From: Odontocerum albicorne
Lineage: Eukaryota; Arthropoda; Insecta; Trichoptera; Odontoceridae
Assembly: GCA_949825065.1 (NCBI GenBank)
Contig: OX463838.1
Coordinates: forward strand, 3,140,251-3,204,250
Direction of reading: 5' to 3'
DNA length: 64,000 nucleotides
Below are positions 53,945 to 64,000 of this stretch, piece after piece. Each line of letters starts with the position of its first letter. Position 1 is the stretch's first letter. Both the position numbers and the translations under genes were made by a program. The notes beneath the pieces were generated by a model, which saw only the letters and a list, made by a program, of their open reading frames with translations, made no database searches and was not told the DNA's origin.

Positions 53945-54335
53945 AGTATGAACCGACTGAAAATATTCGAAATGTGGATGCACCGGAGAATGCTACGGAT
54001 ACCCTGGACGGATATGGTCAGCAACACAAGGGTTCATCAAAGAGCCAAAGCTGATAAAGATTTGCTGACTAATATTTAAATCCGAAAGGTGTCCTATTTG
54101 GGTCATGTACTTAGAGGAGCAAAGTACAAATTACTGCACCTGATCATCCAAGGCAAAATAGAGGGTCGAAGAGGTTTTGGTAGGAGGCAAATCTCCTGGC
54201 TCCGCAATATACGTGATTAGACTGGTATAAGGAGCGTTGGGGATCTTTTTTGGACTGTCGGGGACAAAGATGCCTATTCTCAGGTGATATTCAACGTTGG
54301 GGGGACCTGACATGACACTGGGAAGATGAAGAAGT
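53945..54335 (+). pseudogene. RTE family E C-terminal fragment, copy 2 (longer)
   Basis: Reads NRLKIFEMWMHRRMLRIPWT, DMVSNTRVHQRAKADKDLLT and, after an in-frame stop, IRKVSYLGHVLRGAKYKLLH, GKIEGRRGFGRRQISWLRNI and SVGDLFWTVGDKDAYSQVI. GAAGATGAAGAAG tail. Two or three stops. Confidence 0.82.
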
Positions 54336-54985
54336 TCTTTGATCGTCCGCCCTGTGGACATGCTTGAACTAATTCTCGATGGAATATACGAGTGCACATA
54401 TAAGATGAGATTGGCATCGACACCAGTTAGGACCTTACGGCGAACGTGAGTTTTTTCAATTTTAGTGTTGTTTTATTTCTGGCAGGTCCTAAGCAAGTAC
54501 AGAGATGTTCTAAAATAAACAGCACAATCGACACTTTCAATGCCTCCGAAAAAATAAATTGTATTTACTTTAAAAAAAAAATCTTAGATTTGATCTCAAT
54601 CTTAGGCTTGATCTCAATCTTTGATTTCAATCTGAGGTTGAGTTGTTTCACTTAATGCATAAGTAAAACTTATCTCTGACTATTATTACACTTTACAACT
54701 TTTCACCTGAATTCATTGTTCACTGTAACGTTTTGAAAAAAGTTTCAATATTGGTGATGGAGTAATTTTTTTTATAAAAATAATTACCTTTTTTATTATT
54801 ATTTGAAATATTGACAAATGTAGTGGACGGGCAGAGGTCATATTTAAGACGGATCGTCGTGAAGTTAGCTGCATGTTCAGTAGCAACGATCTAAACATCC
54901 GGTCAATTTATTGTCAAATATGTAAATAGGTATTATAAGTAAATCACTATTCATTATATCTTCCTAATACAACCTTAACTTAGAT
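54336..54985. other. Unassigned stretch
   Basis: TTGATCTCAATCTTAGGC-type 20-bp near-duplications at 54590-54640. No coding similarity. Confidence 0.3.
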
Positions 54986-54989
54986 ATTA

Positions 54990-55193
54990 TTACCTAAACA
55001 TTCATTGGTCACTTTTGCGACCACTGACATGATCCCTGAAATGGGCACAGGTCTCATATGCGACCGCCTCATTTCCAAAAAAAATAATTTTAAAACACAT
55101 TTTCGAAGAAATAAAGTTGATTTGATACACATAATAATGATTTATTCAACAAAAAACTCAATATCTCAAAAGTAAAAACTTACCCTACAAAGG
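54990..55193 (-). mobile_element. piggyBac-like terminal fragment (one end)
   Basis: The TTAA at 55194-55197 borders the minus-strand end CCCTTTGTAGGGTAAG. About 130-180 bp inside are GGTCTCATATGCGACC and GGTCACTTTTGCGACC, paired subterminal motifs. The other end was not found. Confidence 0.45.
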
Positions 55194-55344
55194 GTTAAAC
55201 TTGAAAAAAAATCTTTCTTTCATCTGATTTTGCTACTTAGATTATAAGATAAGATTATCTGATTTATTATTTATAATATATTTCCGTGGATTATTATTTA
55301 AAATATATACACGGAAAAGTATAATTACACTAACTTAATGAAAT

Positions 55345-55500
55345 TTGAAAAGAAAGAAATGCCAGGAGTTAGAGAAGCAGAAGAAATTTTTTGAAATGTA
55401 TGCATGTGGAAGAGGCGAATGACGTACGTCGTGATGGAAAAAAAATGCGCTTTGTCTTCTCTGCCTACCCCAACATTGTAATATTGTGTTAGTTTTGTAT
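55345..55500 (+). pseudogene. LINE family G extreme 3' end
   Basis: GAAAGAAATGCCAGGAGTTA, then ACGTCGTGATGG and CTTCTCTGCCTACCCCAACA. Borders the 24-bp array. Confidence 0.5.
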
Positions 55501-55543
55501 TTATACAAATTAATTTTTATATAAATGTTTTTTTGGTTACATT

Positions 55544-56071
55544 TTATAATGGTCACATTCAATTGTTTTATAATGGTCACCTTCAATTGTTTTATAATGG
55601 TCACATTCAATTGTTTTATAATGGTCACATTCAATTGTTTTATAATGGTCACCTTCAATTGTTTTATAATGTTTACCTTCAATTGTTTTATAATGGTCAC
55701 ATTCAATTGTTTTATAATGGTCACGTTCAATTGTTTTATAATGGTCACATTCAATTGTTTTATAGTGCTCAAATTCATTTGTTTTATAATGGTCACATTC
55801 AATTGTTTTATAGTGGTCACATTCAATTGTTTTATAGTGGTCGCATTCAATTGTTTTATAATGGTCACATTCAATTGTTTTATAGTGGTCGCATTCAATT
55901 GTTTTATAATGGTCACATTCAATTGATTTATAATGGTCACATTCAATTGTTTTATAATGGTCACATTCAATTGTTTTATAGTGGTCACATTCAATTGTTT
56001 TATAATGGTCCCATTCAATTGTTTTATGATGGTCACATTCAATTGTTTTATAATGGTCACATTCAATTGAT
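55544..56071. repeat. 24-bp minisatellite x 22, open on both strands
   Basis: Unit TTATAATGGTCACATTCAAT plus TGTT. Because 24 is a multiple of 3, both strands read as octapeptide repeats (NVTIIKQL on minus, FIMVTFNC on plus) with open frames of 243 and 197 codons. No signal peptide, flanking coding or codon bias supports a gene. Confidence 0.95.
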
Positions 56072-56384
56072 TTATCTTGTCACAAAATATTTATTTTATT
56101 CCCTAGATCACCGCTACCAAGGGTAAAATAATAATCACCCTGTGAATCCTTCTCCTTCGTGAATAAAGTAGTTAGTTGCAAAAATGCACGAATGTGTGGA
56201 ATGTTAGATACGCTTGGAATTCGGCAGCAATTATTTTCTGGTTAAACTATCTTAACAGCGATCTATTCAACTGAAGGAGTAAGGATACGACTCCAATATA
56301 TTTGCAAATATCAATAAATATCTCTCTTGAAGCTTTTCACTACCTAAAATTTGGAAGCAACTAATGTTTTTTTTTCTTTTCATT
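56072..56384. other. Unassigned stretch
   Basis: Nothing recognised. Confidence 0.3.
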
Positions 56385-56870
56385 AAAGCTATCTATAACA
56401 CATTTACACATGCATTTGCTAAAGGCTATACGTATGAATACATTTATTACTTAAGAACTAATCTAATTTCTATATTATACTCATAACAAAAAGCTAACAT
56501 AATTTTAATTTCTTGCTTGTAATTTTTTATTTTTGACTATCTTAATATTTAATTCCTTAGAGATAGTTAACCCTTACGTACTAACTTATAACTAGATAAC
56601 AATTCTTACTACTAATTATTTTAATGTTTATTTCTTTTTATACACACGTACATGTGTATATCGACTCATTCAAACTATTATCATTTCATCACATTCTCTC
56701 AGACTTTGGTCGTCTCTGCTAATGCTGTAGGGGGACTAGTCAGGCAATAGATGATGCTTCGGAAGCCTGTGCTTGTAACAGAAAGGAAGATCGGACGTAC
56801 TTACGTAAGCCCCTACGGCAACGATTAGATGATTGAGCGACTAATTGTATTACTCTTTCGTTATATCATA
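56385..56870 (-). mobile_element. Interspersed repeat family H, copy 1
   Basis: Shares two blocks with 63475-63895: an AT-rich part (TATAACTAGATAACA near 56588) and a GC-richer part (CACATTCTCTCAGACTTTGG, GGACTAGTCAGGCAA, GCTTCGGAAGCCTGTGCTT). Likely a LINE or SINE 3' region on the minus strand; family not assigned. Confidence 0.55.
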
Positions 56871-57540
56871 TAAAGTTCAACCAGGAGGGTTATGATTATG
56901 TGACAATTTTTGACAACTATTCGAAAATATATTCATTAGACTTGAAGAGAAACCCATACTGATACAATAAAAAAAGGAATTGAACACGCAAACTCGTGTT
57001 GGCATTCAGGTTGTTTAATTTTGTTCGGTCAGGAACTTTTGACAGTAAATACCAAAAAAAGTTTTTTCGTCAACCTTATATGGTACTTTGTATGTAATAT
57101 GTCAAGTACATGTATACTTATAATACATATAAATGCTGTTTGGGGTAGGCACAAATAAAAGAATGTCAAACTCTTCTATGATGTCATACTTTCATCGCCT
57201 GCTTTTATCATAGAGTTTATCTAACTTCTTAACATTCTTTCAAAAAATGTAATTAATAAAAAAATCATCTACGAATAATAGGTGAAATATAAAGAAAAGG
57301 TCTTCATATACATTTAATTAAATTTAAAAAACGTCTTCGTGAAACATTGATGAAATCTTGTAGTTCATAATGAAATAAAAAAGATGTATTGAGTGCAAAA
57401 GAAATTAAACTAAGTATAAACTCTTGAAAAACTTAGTAACTTACATAACTCACTTTGTACGAGTGTGATAAACGTGTATTCAATTATTTTATCTGATTTT
57501 AAGATTCAAAATGAAAACATCACCCATAGAAATGATTTTT
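56871..57540. other. Unassigned AT-rich stretch
   Basis: Nothing recognised. Confidence 0.3.
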
Positions 57541-57544
57541 CAAG

Positions 57545-57922
57545 GTATTGTCAAGGTAAGGTGATTTTTCAAGGTAAAAATCTCCTTCGAACCAGCGAAA
57601 TGAAGGTACTCAGGAGTATAGCTGGCAAAACCCTTCGGGATAGAGTACGAAACACAGAAATCCAAAGGATGTGCGAAGTTAAAGATATTGTCAGATGTGG
57701 ATGGCAGAAAAGAAGGTTCTGGAACGAACATATATCCATAATGGTGGAACCAAGAGCCGTAAGAATGGCCAGGGACAGTATCCCCCAAGCAAGCAGACCT
57801 CCAGGATGACCTTCCAAAAGATGGAAAGACAGCTGGCAGTCGACGTCATAATAGGGAAACGATGATGCAGGACCATAACAGGCCAACAGGTCTTAAATAA
57901 GAGGAAGAAGAAGAAGAAATAT
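57545..57922 (+). pseudogene. RTE family D C-terminal fragment (sense copy)
   Basis: Reads KNLLRTSEMKVLRSIAGKTL, RDRVRNTEIQRMCEVKDIVR, KRRFWNEHISIMVEPRAVRM and ARDSIPQASRPPG, a stop, then KRWKDSWQS and a (GAA)n tail. The first 50 bp contain a small duplication (TTTTTCAAGGTA twice). Confidence 0.85.
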
Positions 57923-57990
57923 TCAAGTGTTTTAGCAAAATGTGTATTAATATTATCACCGCCTAATAAAAAAAGGAAAACCTATTTATT
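57923..57990 (+). repeat. 65-bp flank shared with the RTE copy at 2735
   Basis: TATTCAAGTGTTTTAGCAAA through to GGAAAACCTATTTATT is the reverse complement of 2664-2733 with a few changes. It lies outside the (GAA)n tail in both places. Confidence 0.8.
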
Positions 57991-58039
57991 CCTATATAAG
58001 TAGAATTATTTATATAAATATCCTCGAGTTTTTTGCCTG

Positions 58040-58099
58040 GCAAACGAGCCTAATTTTTTTACAATCTGGCCTTTAACGTAAAAAGTTTGCTGACCCCTG
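58040..58099 (-). mobile_element. hAT-like terminal fragment
   Basis: Reversed, it begins CAGGGGTCAGCAAACTTTTT, a common hAT terminus, then a GGCCAGATTGTAAAA run. The opposite end and TSD were not found. Confidence 0.6.
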
Positions 58100-58780
58100 G
58101 TATATTGTATTGTATAATGAAGTATTTAATAATTTTACTTAAATTATATGTATTATAAAATAAACACTCATCGAAAATAAATATAATGAAAAAAATACAA
58201 ATATGTTTTGAATGATTCGTCATTAATAATCTAAATTAACATCAAGTAAAATCGTCACAAAATGCCACAGACGAAAAGGTTTATCCGAACTATGAACGAT
58301 TTTTTGTCTCTATTTGACCATCTCGATGTCACCTCCGTGTATCCGACCAGGGCAAGATGAAATGGAGTCGAAGCCTGGACAGACAAATTGGTTGACGGCC
58401 TCACATAAATAACCCAAGGTACCTGCTAGTGTTTTTTGTGCGACAACCTGTAAATCTGTCGCAATTAATTTCCAACCGCACAAGTGACACCCTTTATCTG
58501 TTCCCTTACCCATTTTATTTTTATTTATTTTACGTGTTTATTGCCTCTTTTTCTGAGGGTCATCATCGACGGCCATTTTGAATATTTTTTTACTATGGTG
58601 ATAATTCAATTAATCCCTTTAGTGCGATGTATAGTTCATATTTGTTTTTTTTTAAATTTTTTTTATTCGTACGATAAGTTTTAAATAAAAATTGTTAATG
58701 GCGACGTGCTGGAGATCTTGGCCGAGAGACAAAATTGTCTTCGAGCCGCCCATTTATTGAGCCTCCTTTTTAATTATAAT
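58100..58780. other. Unassigned stretch
   Basis: A GC-richer segment at 58310-58500 has a 67-codon minus-strand frame with no assignable motif. AGACAAAATTGTCTTCG near 58730 also occurs near 12630. Confidence 0.3.
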
Positions 58781-58781
58781 A

Positions 58782-58909
58782 CAGTACCCAGCGGTAAGTA
58801 ATACATATCGGGTTTAAGAAAAAGACTGTCGGCCATAATCGGCTAACTTCGGCTTTGTAGAGCGCCGTCTCTGTCATTCATACACATGTTCCGTCACGAG
58901 ACTGTTAGT
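58782..58909 (+). mobile_element. Palindromic MITE, family M, copy 4 (left part only)
   Basis: Left TIR CAGTACCCAGCGGTAAGTAA after TA, then the left arm and the start of the centre (GTCATTCATACACATGTTCC). It stops at GAGACTGTTAGTGAG, where the 43-bp array begins. No right arm remains beyond the array. Confidence 0.8.
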
Positions 58910-59773
58910 GAGTTTGTATAAATGATAGAATATTGTACATGACGATATGCGTGAGTTTGTATAAATGATAGAAGATTGTTCATGACGATATGCGTGAGTT
59001 TGTATAAATCATAGAATATTGTACATGACGAAATGCGTGAGTTTGTATAAATGATAGAAGATTGTACATGACAATATGCATGAGTTTGTATACATGATAG
59101 AAGATTGTACATGACAATATGCGTGAGTTTGTATAAATGATAGAAGATTGTTTATGACGATATGCGTGAGTTTGTATAAATGATAGAAGATTGTTCATGA
59201 CGATATGCGTGAGTTTGTATAAATCATAGAATATTGTACATGACGAAATGCGTGAGTTTGTATAAATGATAGAAGATTGTACATGACAATATGTATGAGT
59301 TTGTATACATGATAGAAGATTGTACATGGCAATATGCGTGAGTTTGTATAAATGATAGAAGATTGTTCATGACGATATGCGTGAGTTTGTATAAATCATA
59401 GAATATTGTACATGACGATATGCGTGAGTTTTTATAAATGATGGAATATTGTACATGACGATATGCTTGAGTTTGTATAAATCATAGAATATTGTACATG
59501 ACGATATGCGTGAGTTTGTATAAATGATAGAAGATTGTACATGGCAATATGCGTGAGTTTGTATAAATGATAGAAGATTGTTCATGACGATATGCGTGAG
59601 TTTGTATAAATCATAGAATATTGTACATGACGATATGCGTGAGTTTGTATAAATGATAGAAGATTGTACATGACGATATGCGTGAGTTTGTATAAATGAT
59701 AAAATATTGTACATGACGATATGCGTGAGTTTGTATACCATAAATGATTGAAGATTGTACATGATGATATGCG
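58910..59773. repeat. 43-bp minisatellite x 20 starting inside a MITE
   Basis: Unit GAGTTTGTATAAATGATAGA, then AGATTGTACATGACGATATG and CGT. Variants (AATCATAGAAT, TTCATGACG, TGCATGAG) recur in blocks: 58970-59130 is nearly repeated at 59200-59330. One unit near 59740 carries a 5-bp insertion. Confidence 0.95.
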
Positions 59774-60187
59774 TGAGTTTGAAAGAGCCGAAAATTGTGT
59801 GCTTGAGTCGTTTGGAGATCGTTTGGTTATCTGGCCCTTACCTGCAAGAGACACAGCATGAGGAGATGCACTAGTATGTGTATGTTTAAATAAATTGTGC
59901 GATCAATTGTTTATACCATATAACATACATGTTGACATATTTCGTATGGACTTATTATTGATTTTTTCTTCAATATATTTTGCAAATTCGTATCGATTAA
60001 GAATTGATAAAGTATTCCTTTATTTTTTTTCCTTGTATTGATACCCTTAAATTTCAACTCCTTCATTTTATTGCATTAAGAATTAGTTGACATTAATATG
60101 TTTCACCCCATTTGTTTATTTTACGTAAAATAGCTACTGAAAAATAAGAACAAGTTGCCTAAAAAACGGGGAGGGGGATAAATATAA
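59774..60187. other. Unassigned AT-rich stretch
   Basis: Nothing recognised; a run of G (GGGGAGGGGG) at 60168-60178. Confidence 0.3.
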
Positions 60188-60645
60188 CATGCGTTGAAAA
60201 TATAACATGCGTAGAAATATAACATACGTAGAAAAGGAATATAAGACATATTCTGCGTAAAAAAGGAATATAAGACATATAACATGCGTATAAGACATAT
60301 TCTGCGTAGATAATATAAGACATATTCTGCGTACAAAAGGAATATAAGACATATTCTGCGTAGAAAAGGAATATAAGACATATAACATGCGTATAAGACA
60401 TATTCTGCGTAGAGAATATAAGACATATTCTGCGTAGAAAAGGAATATAAGACATATAACATGCGTATAAGACATATTCTGCGTAGAGAATATAATACAT
60501 ATTCTGCGTAGAAAAGGAATATAAGACATATAACATGCGTATAAGACATATTCTGCGTAGAAAAGGAATATAAGACATATAACATGCGTACAAAAAAATA
60601 TAACATGCGTAGTAAAGGAATATAAGACATATTCTGAGAAGGGGA
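60188..60645. repeat. Irregular compound minisatellite (AACATGCGTA / TTCTGCGTA modules)
   Basis: Modules ATAAGACATATTCTGCGTAG, AAAAGGAATATAAGACATA and TAACATGCGTA alternate. A compound of about 73 bp repeats at roughly 60380, 60453 and 60526. Long minus-strand frames are by-products. Confidence 0.92.
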
Positions 60646-60714
60646 ATCATAAGAGATTTATATTTTTTTTATCTTTTGGGAGGGCTGCAAGATTAAAAAG
60701 GTTGAGAAACAATG
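60646..60714 (-). mobile_element. Possible hAT-like end (decayed)
   Basis: GGCTGCAAGATTAAAAAGGT, then TGAGAAACAATGC; reversed, it resembles the hAT terminus CAGTGGTTCTCAACCTTTTT. Weak. Confidence 0.35.
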
Positions 60715-61367
60715 CTTTAAAGCTTAAAATGGCAACCGTTTTTGGTGAACTGTGAAGGCAAGTCATATTTCTAAGAAAGTCCCCGAAATGATCTAAGGTG
60801 TTTTTAAGCGCCTCTCTATCATGCTTTTACAACTAAAGGTATAAATACTATATCTCTTGATAGCACAATAACCCATATCGTCGGGTCTCAAGAATCTCCC
60901 AGCTAATTGATACAGATATCCCAAGAATGGTGTCGTTACATCATTGATTGACAACCTTTTTCAACTCACAATCGATTGTGAGCGTCAGAATTTATAACAG
61001 AGTATTTTGTTACAAAGCTCAAAAAAATTATAATTATAATCAGATGGTTTATACTGTTCGTTTGTTTCTTGAAAAATAATTTTCAACTTCATTGTATAAT
61101 TTCGGCTCAGAATTTTACTACTTGTAATTCTATTAGCCACTAGCAAGCCACTATATTGGCAAGATGTTGGCTATACCAGACGTTAAGGAGACGACACGTT
61201 TTTGATTTATTGGCATACCATTGATTTGTAATTTTTATTGAAAATCATACATATGACGAGTTTATGGCCGCACGGGTATATTTTCTAGCCAACCAAACAA
61301 CAGTTGTGCAGATCAGTGCCAATTGTTGGTAACAACATTATTTACGAAATAAAAAGCTAAAAATTGC
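60715..61367. other. Unassigned stretch; 18-bp palindrome at 60965
   Basis: CTCACAATCGATTGTGAG at 60965-60982 is a perfect palindrome preceded by GACAACCTTTTTCAA, which resembles a hAT terminus. Otherwise nothing. Confidence 0.35.
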
Positions 61368-61371
61368 TTAA

Positions 61372-61897
61372 CCCTACAGTGCGCAATGATGCACATATGA
61401 ATCAACCAAAGTTTTTCTAAATATTTTTGTCTTGAGTGGTATAAACAACGACTCATGCGCTGTTACAAATGTGATACAATAATCTCCATCCTTTAAAACC
61501 ACATGTTTAAAAGAAAACTGTTTTACCGGTCAATTTGGCAGTTGAAGTTTGACTTGTTGCGCGTAGATGACTTTTTGTGATTTGTTCCAGTTTGAAATCA
61601 AATTACTTTATTATTATTGGTAATCAAGGTAATCTTATTTTTCTTTCTTTTATTCTTTAGTACGTATGTGTAAAATAAGTGAAGTTAAATATTTCATTTC
61701 ATTTGTGTCATTATATCATATAATTAACTTACAAATGCGCAGTGATTCATATATGAACCTTACTCTTTTTTTTTTTAATATAAATATAAAATATAAAAAC
61801 AAAAAAAAATGTTTTATTGTATTTTTCATGTTCCAGTACATATTTTATGCATAAATGTATTTTTATTTTTGAAGTGAAAAAATCGCGGATTGTAGGG
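61372..61897. mobile_element. TTAA-flanked MITE, family K (piggyBac-like)
   Basis: TTAA at 61368-61371 and 61898-61901. Ends CCCTACAGTGCGCA and, reversed, CCCTACAATCCGCG. A subterminal motif near the left end (GCGCAATGATGCACATATGA) recurs directly at 61736 (GCGCAGTGATTCATATATGA). 526 bp, no coding. Distinct from family C. Confidence 0.75.
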
Positions 61898-61901
61898 TTA
61901 A

Positions 61902-62126
61902 AGTACTAAAAAATAAATGAAAAAAAAAGTAAAACAAAACACTTGCAAATGTCACCAAAAACTGGGAAAATAGAAGTAAGACGGTAAACGACAAGGAAAT
62001 ATACTAGAAGCTGGAGAAACATCTCTCCATTGAAGAGAAATGTAATATTTATTAAGCCGCTGTTTGAAACAAGTCAGCAAAAGGTTTATGCATTGTACTC
62101 TTCAAATATTTGTATTGCAGCCTTGT
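61902..62126. other. Unassigned spacer
   Basis: Nothing recognised. Confidence 0.3.
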
Positions 62127-62130
62127 TTAA

Positions 62131-62741
62131 CCCTTCATGTCCTGTGATGTGTAACTAGTACACATTGCTTCTAAAAACTTTAATATCTCTATAAATATAA
62201 TAAATGCTGGGTTCAGATTTTAGGTATTCCTCCATAATACATTTACGCATTGAATAAAAAAATATATATATTAATAATAATAATTAGCACTTATCGGCCA
62301 CATCAGAGATATTTCGTGAAAATCGGGAATAAATTCACCAATACAATCAAACTGTGCTAGTGTGTGACGTAGGTATATTCATTCTACAAAAACCGCTATG
62401 GGTGAGGAAGCGACGCTATTCACGTCTCACTCTCACTCAATTTCGGTATATGGGAACGCAAGAAATAGAATATCAGTTCGCTCGCTTCTCTCGCTTAGTA
62501 GCCATCGGGCTTTCGTTCGAGGTGATCGCTTCGCCCGTTTTGTGAACGTTGTTCGATGTTTTTTTTCATGTTTTCAGCAATTAAATTTCAATTATTATCA
62601 CTTTTGACTTCAAATTTAATTAATTTAATCGATTGACTATGAATATTCTTCTTTTTCTGATTTTAAATCGCTCATTTTTACATTTGTTTTAAATACACAG
62701 CACCTGAACGGGTGGATTTATTTAGCACAGGAAGGGAAAGG
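62131..62741 (+). mobile_element. piggyBac-like MITE, family C copy 4
   Basis: TTAA at 62127-62130 and 62742-62745, ends CCCTTCATGTCCTGTGATG and (reversed) CCTTTCCCTTCCTGTGCT. 611 bp, very similar throughout to the copy at 33144, which implies recent activity. Confidence 0.9.
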
Positions 62742-62745
62742 TTAA

Positions 62746-63284
62746 ATTGGTGCTTTTGATGTTTTTTTCATTCTATTTATTTCGTATGACTAACTGAGCA
62801 CCACTGTTCAATGGTTACATATCTCTGAACTAGATATATTTACAAGGACCCAACGCAACAAAATAGATTGCATCTTGTCCGAAGATAAATCTTACCAGCC
62901 AGCTATAAAGTGAATCATGACTATAAATATAAAGAATTTTTTGCCAGGATCAAGTCGAGTCATGAGCCGTTTTGGGCTTGTCTTCAAGATGCATTGTTAA
63001 TAAGCGAATAATTAGTGATTTTATTAACAGATATTAATTAATAAGAATAAATAAACACCAATGCCTAACATGTTCAAATATTTAGGTGTGGTAGATGAAG
63101 CCAATTATTTTATATCAATTAAATATTTAGAAACAAAGAGAAAATGTTACCAAAGAATTTAAATTATTATGATATACGAGTATTGTAAATATACAGGTAA
63201 ATTTTAAATTTAATATAAACAGTAAATTTTTTCTTTTGTGTAAATAGTTCATACGTTATTTTATAGAAAACCACAATTGATGAT
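62746..63284. other. Unassigned AT-rich stretch
   Basis: Nothing recognised. Confidence 0.3.
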
Positions 63285-63420
63285 ATATATTTATTTATTT
63301 ATACATGACAAGAAATTTTATAAACAAATAAATTATGAAAATATATCAGGTAATTTTATGTGGACACAATTTTTATGGATTTGGGTTTGTTGCCCTTTCA
63401 TTTGTTGTGTCCCCACAAAC
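63285..63420 (-). mobile_element. LINE/SINE 3' end, family J copy 2
   Basis: (TTTA)n, ACATGACAAGAAATTTTATA, CAGGTAATTTTATGTGGACA, GGGTTTGTTGCCCTTTCATT; the reverse complement of 17935-18098. Confidence 0.65.
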
Positions 63421-63459
63421 AAACTTCATTAACTGTTATACAATTCCTACTCTAATATC

Positions 63460-63895
63460 TTTTTTATATATTTTATTTATTTATTAAAAAAAGTAATATA
63501 TTGTACAAACATTTGTTAAGGCTATACCTATATAAACATTTCTTACTTGACTAATCTTATTTATATATTATCATTTATGAACTTACTTAATCTTATTTTC
63601 CTACATGTCATTTCATTTTTATTTGTTACAATCTTTATATATGATTTCTTAGAAATAATTAACACCTACATACTACGTATAACTAGATAACACTTCTTAC
63701 AACTAATTATTTAGCAAGAACAAGGCCACTCGTTCAGGCTACTTGTATTCCATCACATTCTCTCAGACCTTGGTCGTCCCAGCTAATACTGTAGGTGGAC
63801 TAGTCAGGCAACAGATAATGCTTCGGAAGCCTGTGCTTATAACGGAAGGGTCGATCGGATTTACTCTCATAAGCCCCCAGGCTCTGACATCTATT
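63460..63895 (-). mobile_element. Interspersed repeat family H, copy 2
   Basis: Tail-like TATTTTATTTATTTATT at the left, the AT-rich block (TATAACTAGATAACA near 63675), then CACATTCTCTCAGACCTTGG and GCTTCGGAAGCCTGTGCTT. The tail on the left supports a minus-strand retroelement. Confidence 0.6.
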
Positions 63896-64000
63896 TTATT
63901 TAAGATTTATCTTTTATTTTTGTTTATTTTTTCTCAAAAACGGTTTTCAAATACTATGTAAAATAAAAGATCATGGATATTTATAACAAGTATGAAATAT
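63896..64000. other. Unassigned AT-rich end of window
   Basis: Nothing recognised. Confidence 0.3.

Noticed and set aside
58310..58513. 67-codon minus-strand frame with CxxC (HLCGWK)
   Set aside because: Only one CxxC-like pair and no known fold; likely chance.
60121..60650. Minus-strand frames of 131-169 codons rich in Tyr/Leu/Ile, resembling membrane segments
   Set aside because: Produced by the compound minisatellite; three overlapping frames are open and the peptide simply mirrors the repeat.
1..64000. Telomeric (TTAGG)n repeats, rRNA or histone clusters
   Set aside because: Looked for, given the repeat density; none seen.

Overview
This window is about 69-70% A+T by eye and comes from an arthropod nuclear genome, most likely an insect with a large, repeat-rich genome. 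The evidence is the set of elements present: RTE and jockey/CR1-like non-LTR retrotransposon remnants, mariner and DUF4817-type Tc1/mariner transposases, TTAA-flanked piggyBac-like MITEs, Penelope-like elements, tRNA-headed SINEs and dense minisatellites. I found no convincing host protein gene, rRNA, tRNA gene or CRISPR array. Species cannot be told from this sequence.

Layout. 1-1240 is the 3' half of an RTE retrotransposon with readable reverse transcriptase motifs. 1.3-6.4 kb holds a MITE, two minisatellites (41 bp and 51 bp), three antisense RTE fragments, a DUF4817 deletion derivative and a jockey-like LINE tail. 6.45-8.54 kb is a 29-bp satellite with 470-bp and 940-bp higher-order periods, followed by a GC-rich block with a TATA box. 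9.8-13.8 kb mixes LINE tails with Penelope-like pieces. 14.5-16.7 kb holds 22-bp and 67-bp arrays, the latter with a 266-bp higher-order period. 16.8-31 kb is a graveyard of LINE 3' ends, a fold-back mariner, Penelope-like copies and a hAT MITE with a clean 8-bp target duplication. 31-36.2 kb has piggyBac-like MITEs and a second DUF4817 derivative. 37.0-39.15 kb is a nested mosaic: a LINE fragment whose own coding sequence has expanded into a 31-bp minisatellite, and a LINE tail split by a complete mariner with an uninterrupted 349-residue transposase (37941-38990), the only intact gene seen. 39.7-44.6 kb holds 43-bp and 17-bp arrays and an RTE pseudogene. 44.7-64 kb repeats the same families, with 24-bp, 43-bp and irregular arrays.

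The tandem arrays add up to roughly 9 kb, about one seventh of the window. Several grew inside older mobile elements. The most notable signals are: (1) a Penelope-like family whose terminal repeats carry a hammerhead-type core (CUGANGA, GAAAC, GUH) in both orientations, often next to one LINE family; (2) the intact nested mariner; (3) the three-level 29/470/940-bp satellite; (4) minisatellites seeded inside transposons; (5) new-looking TTAA-flanked MITE families. All family calls come from reading motifs by eye; no database search was run.
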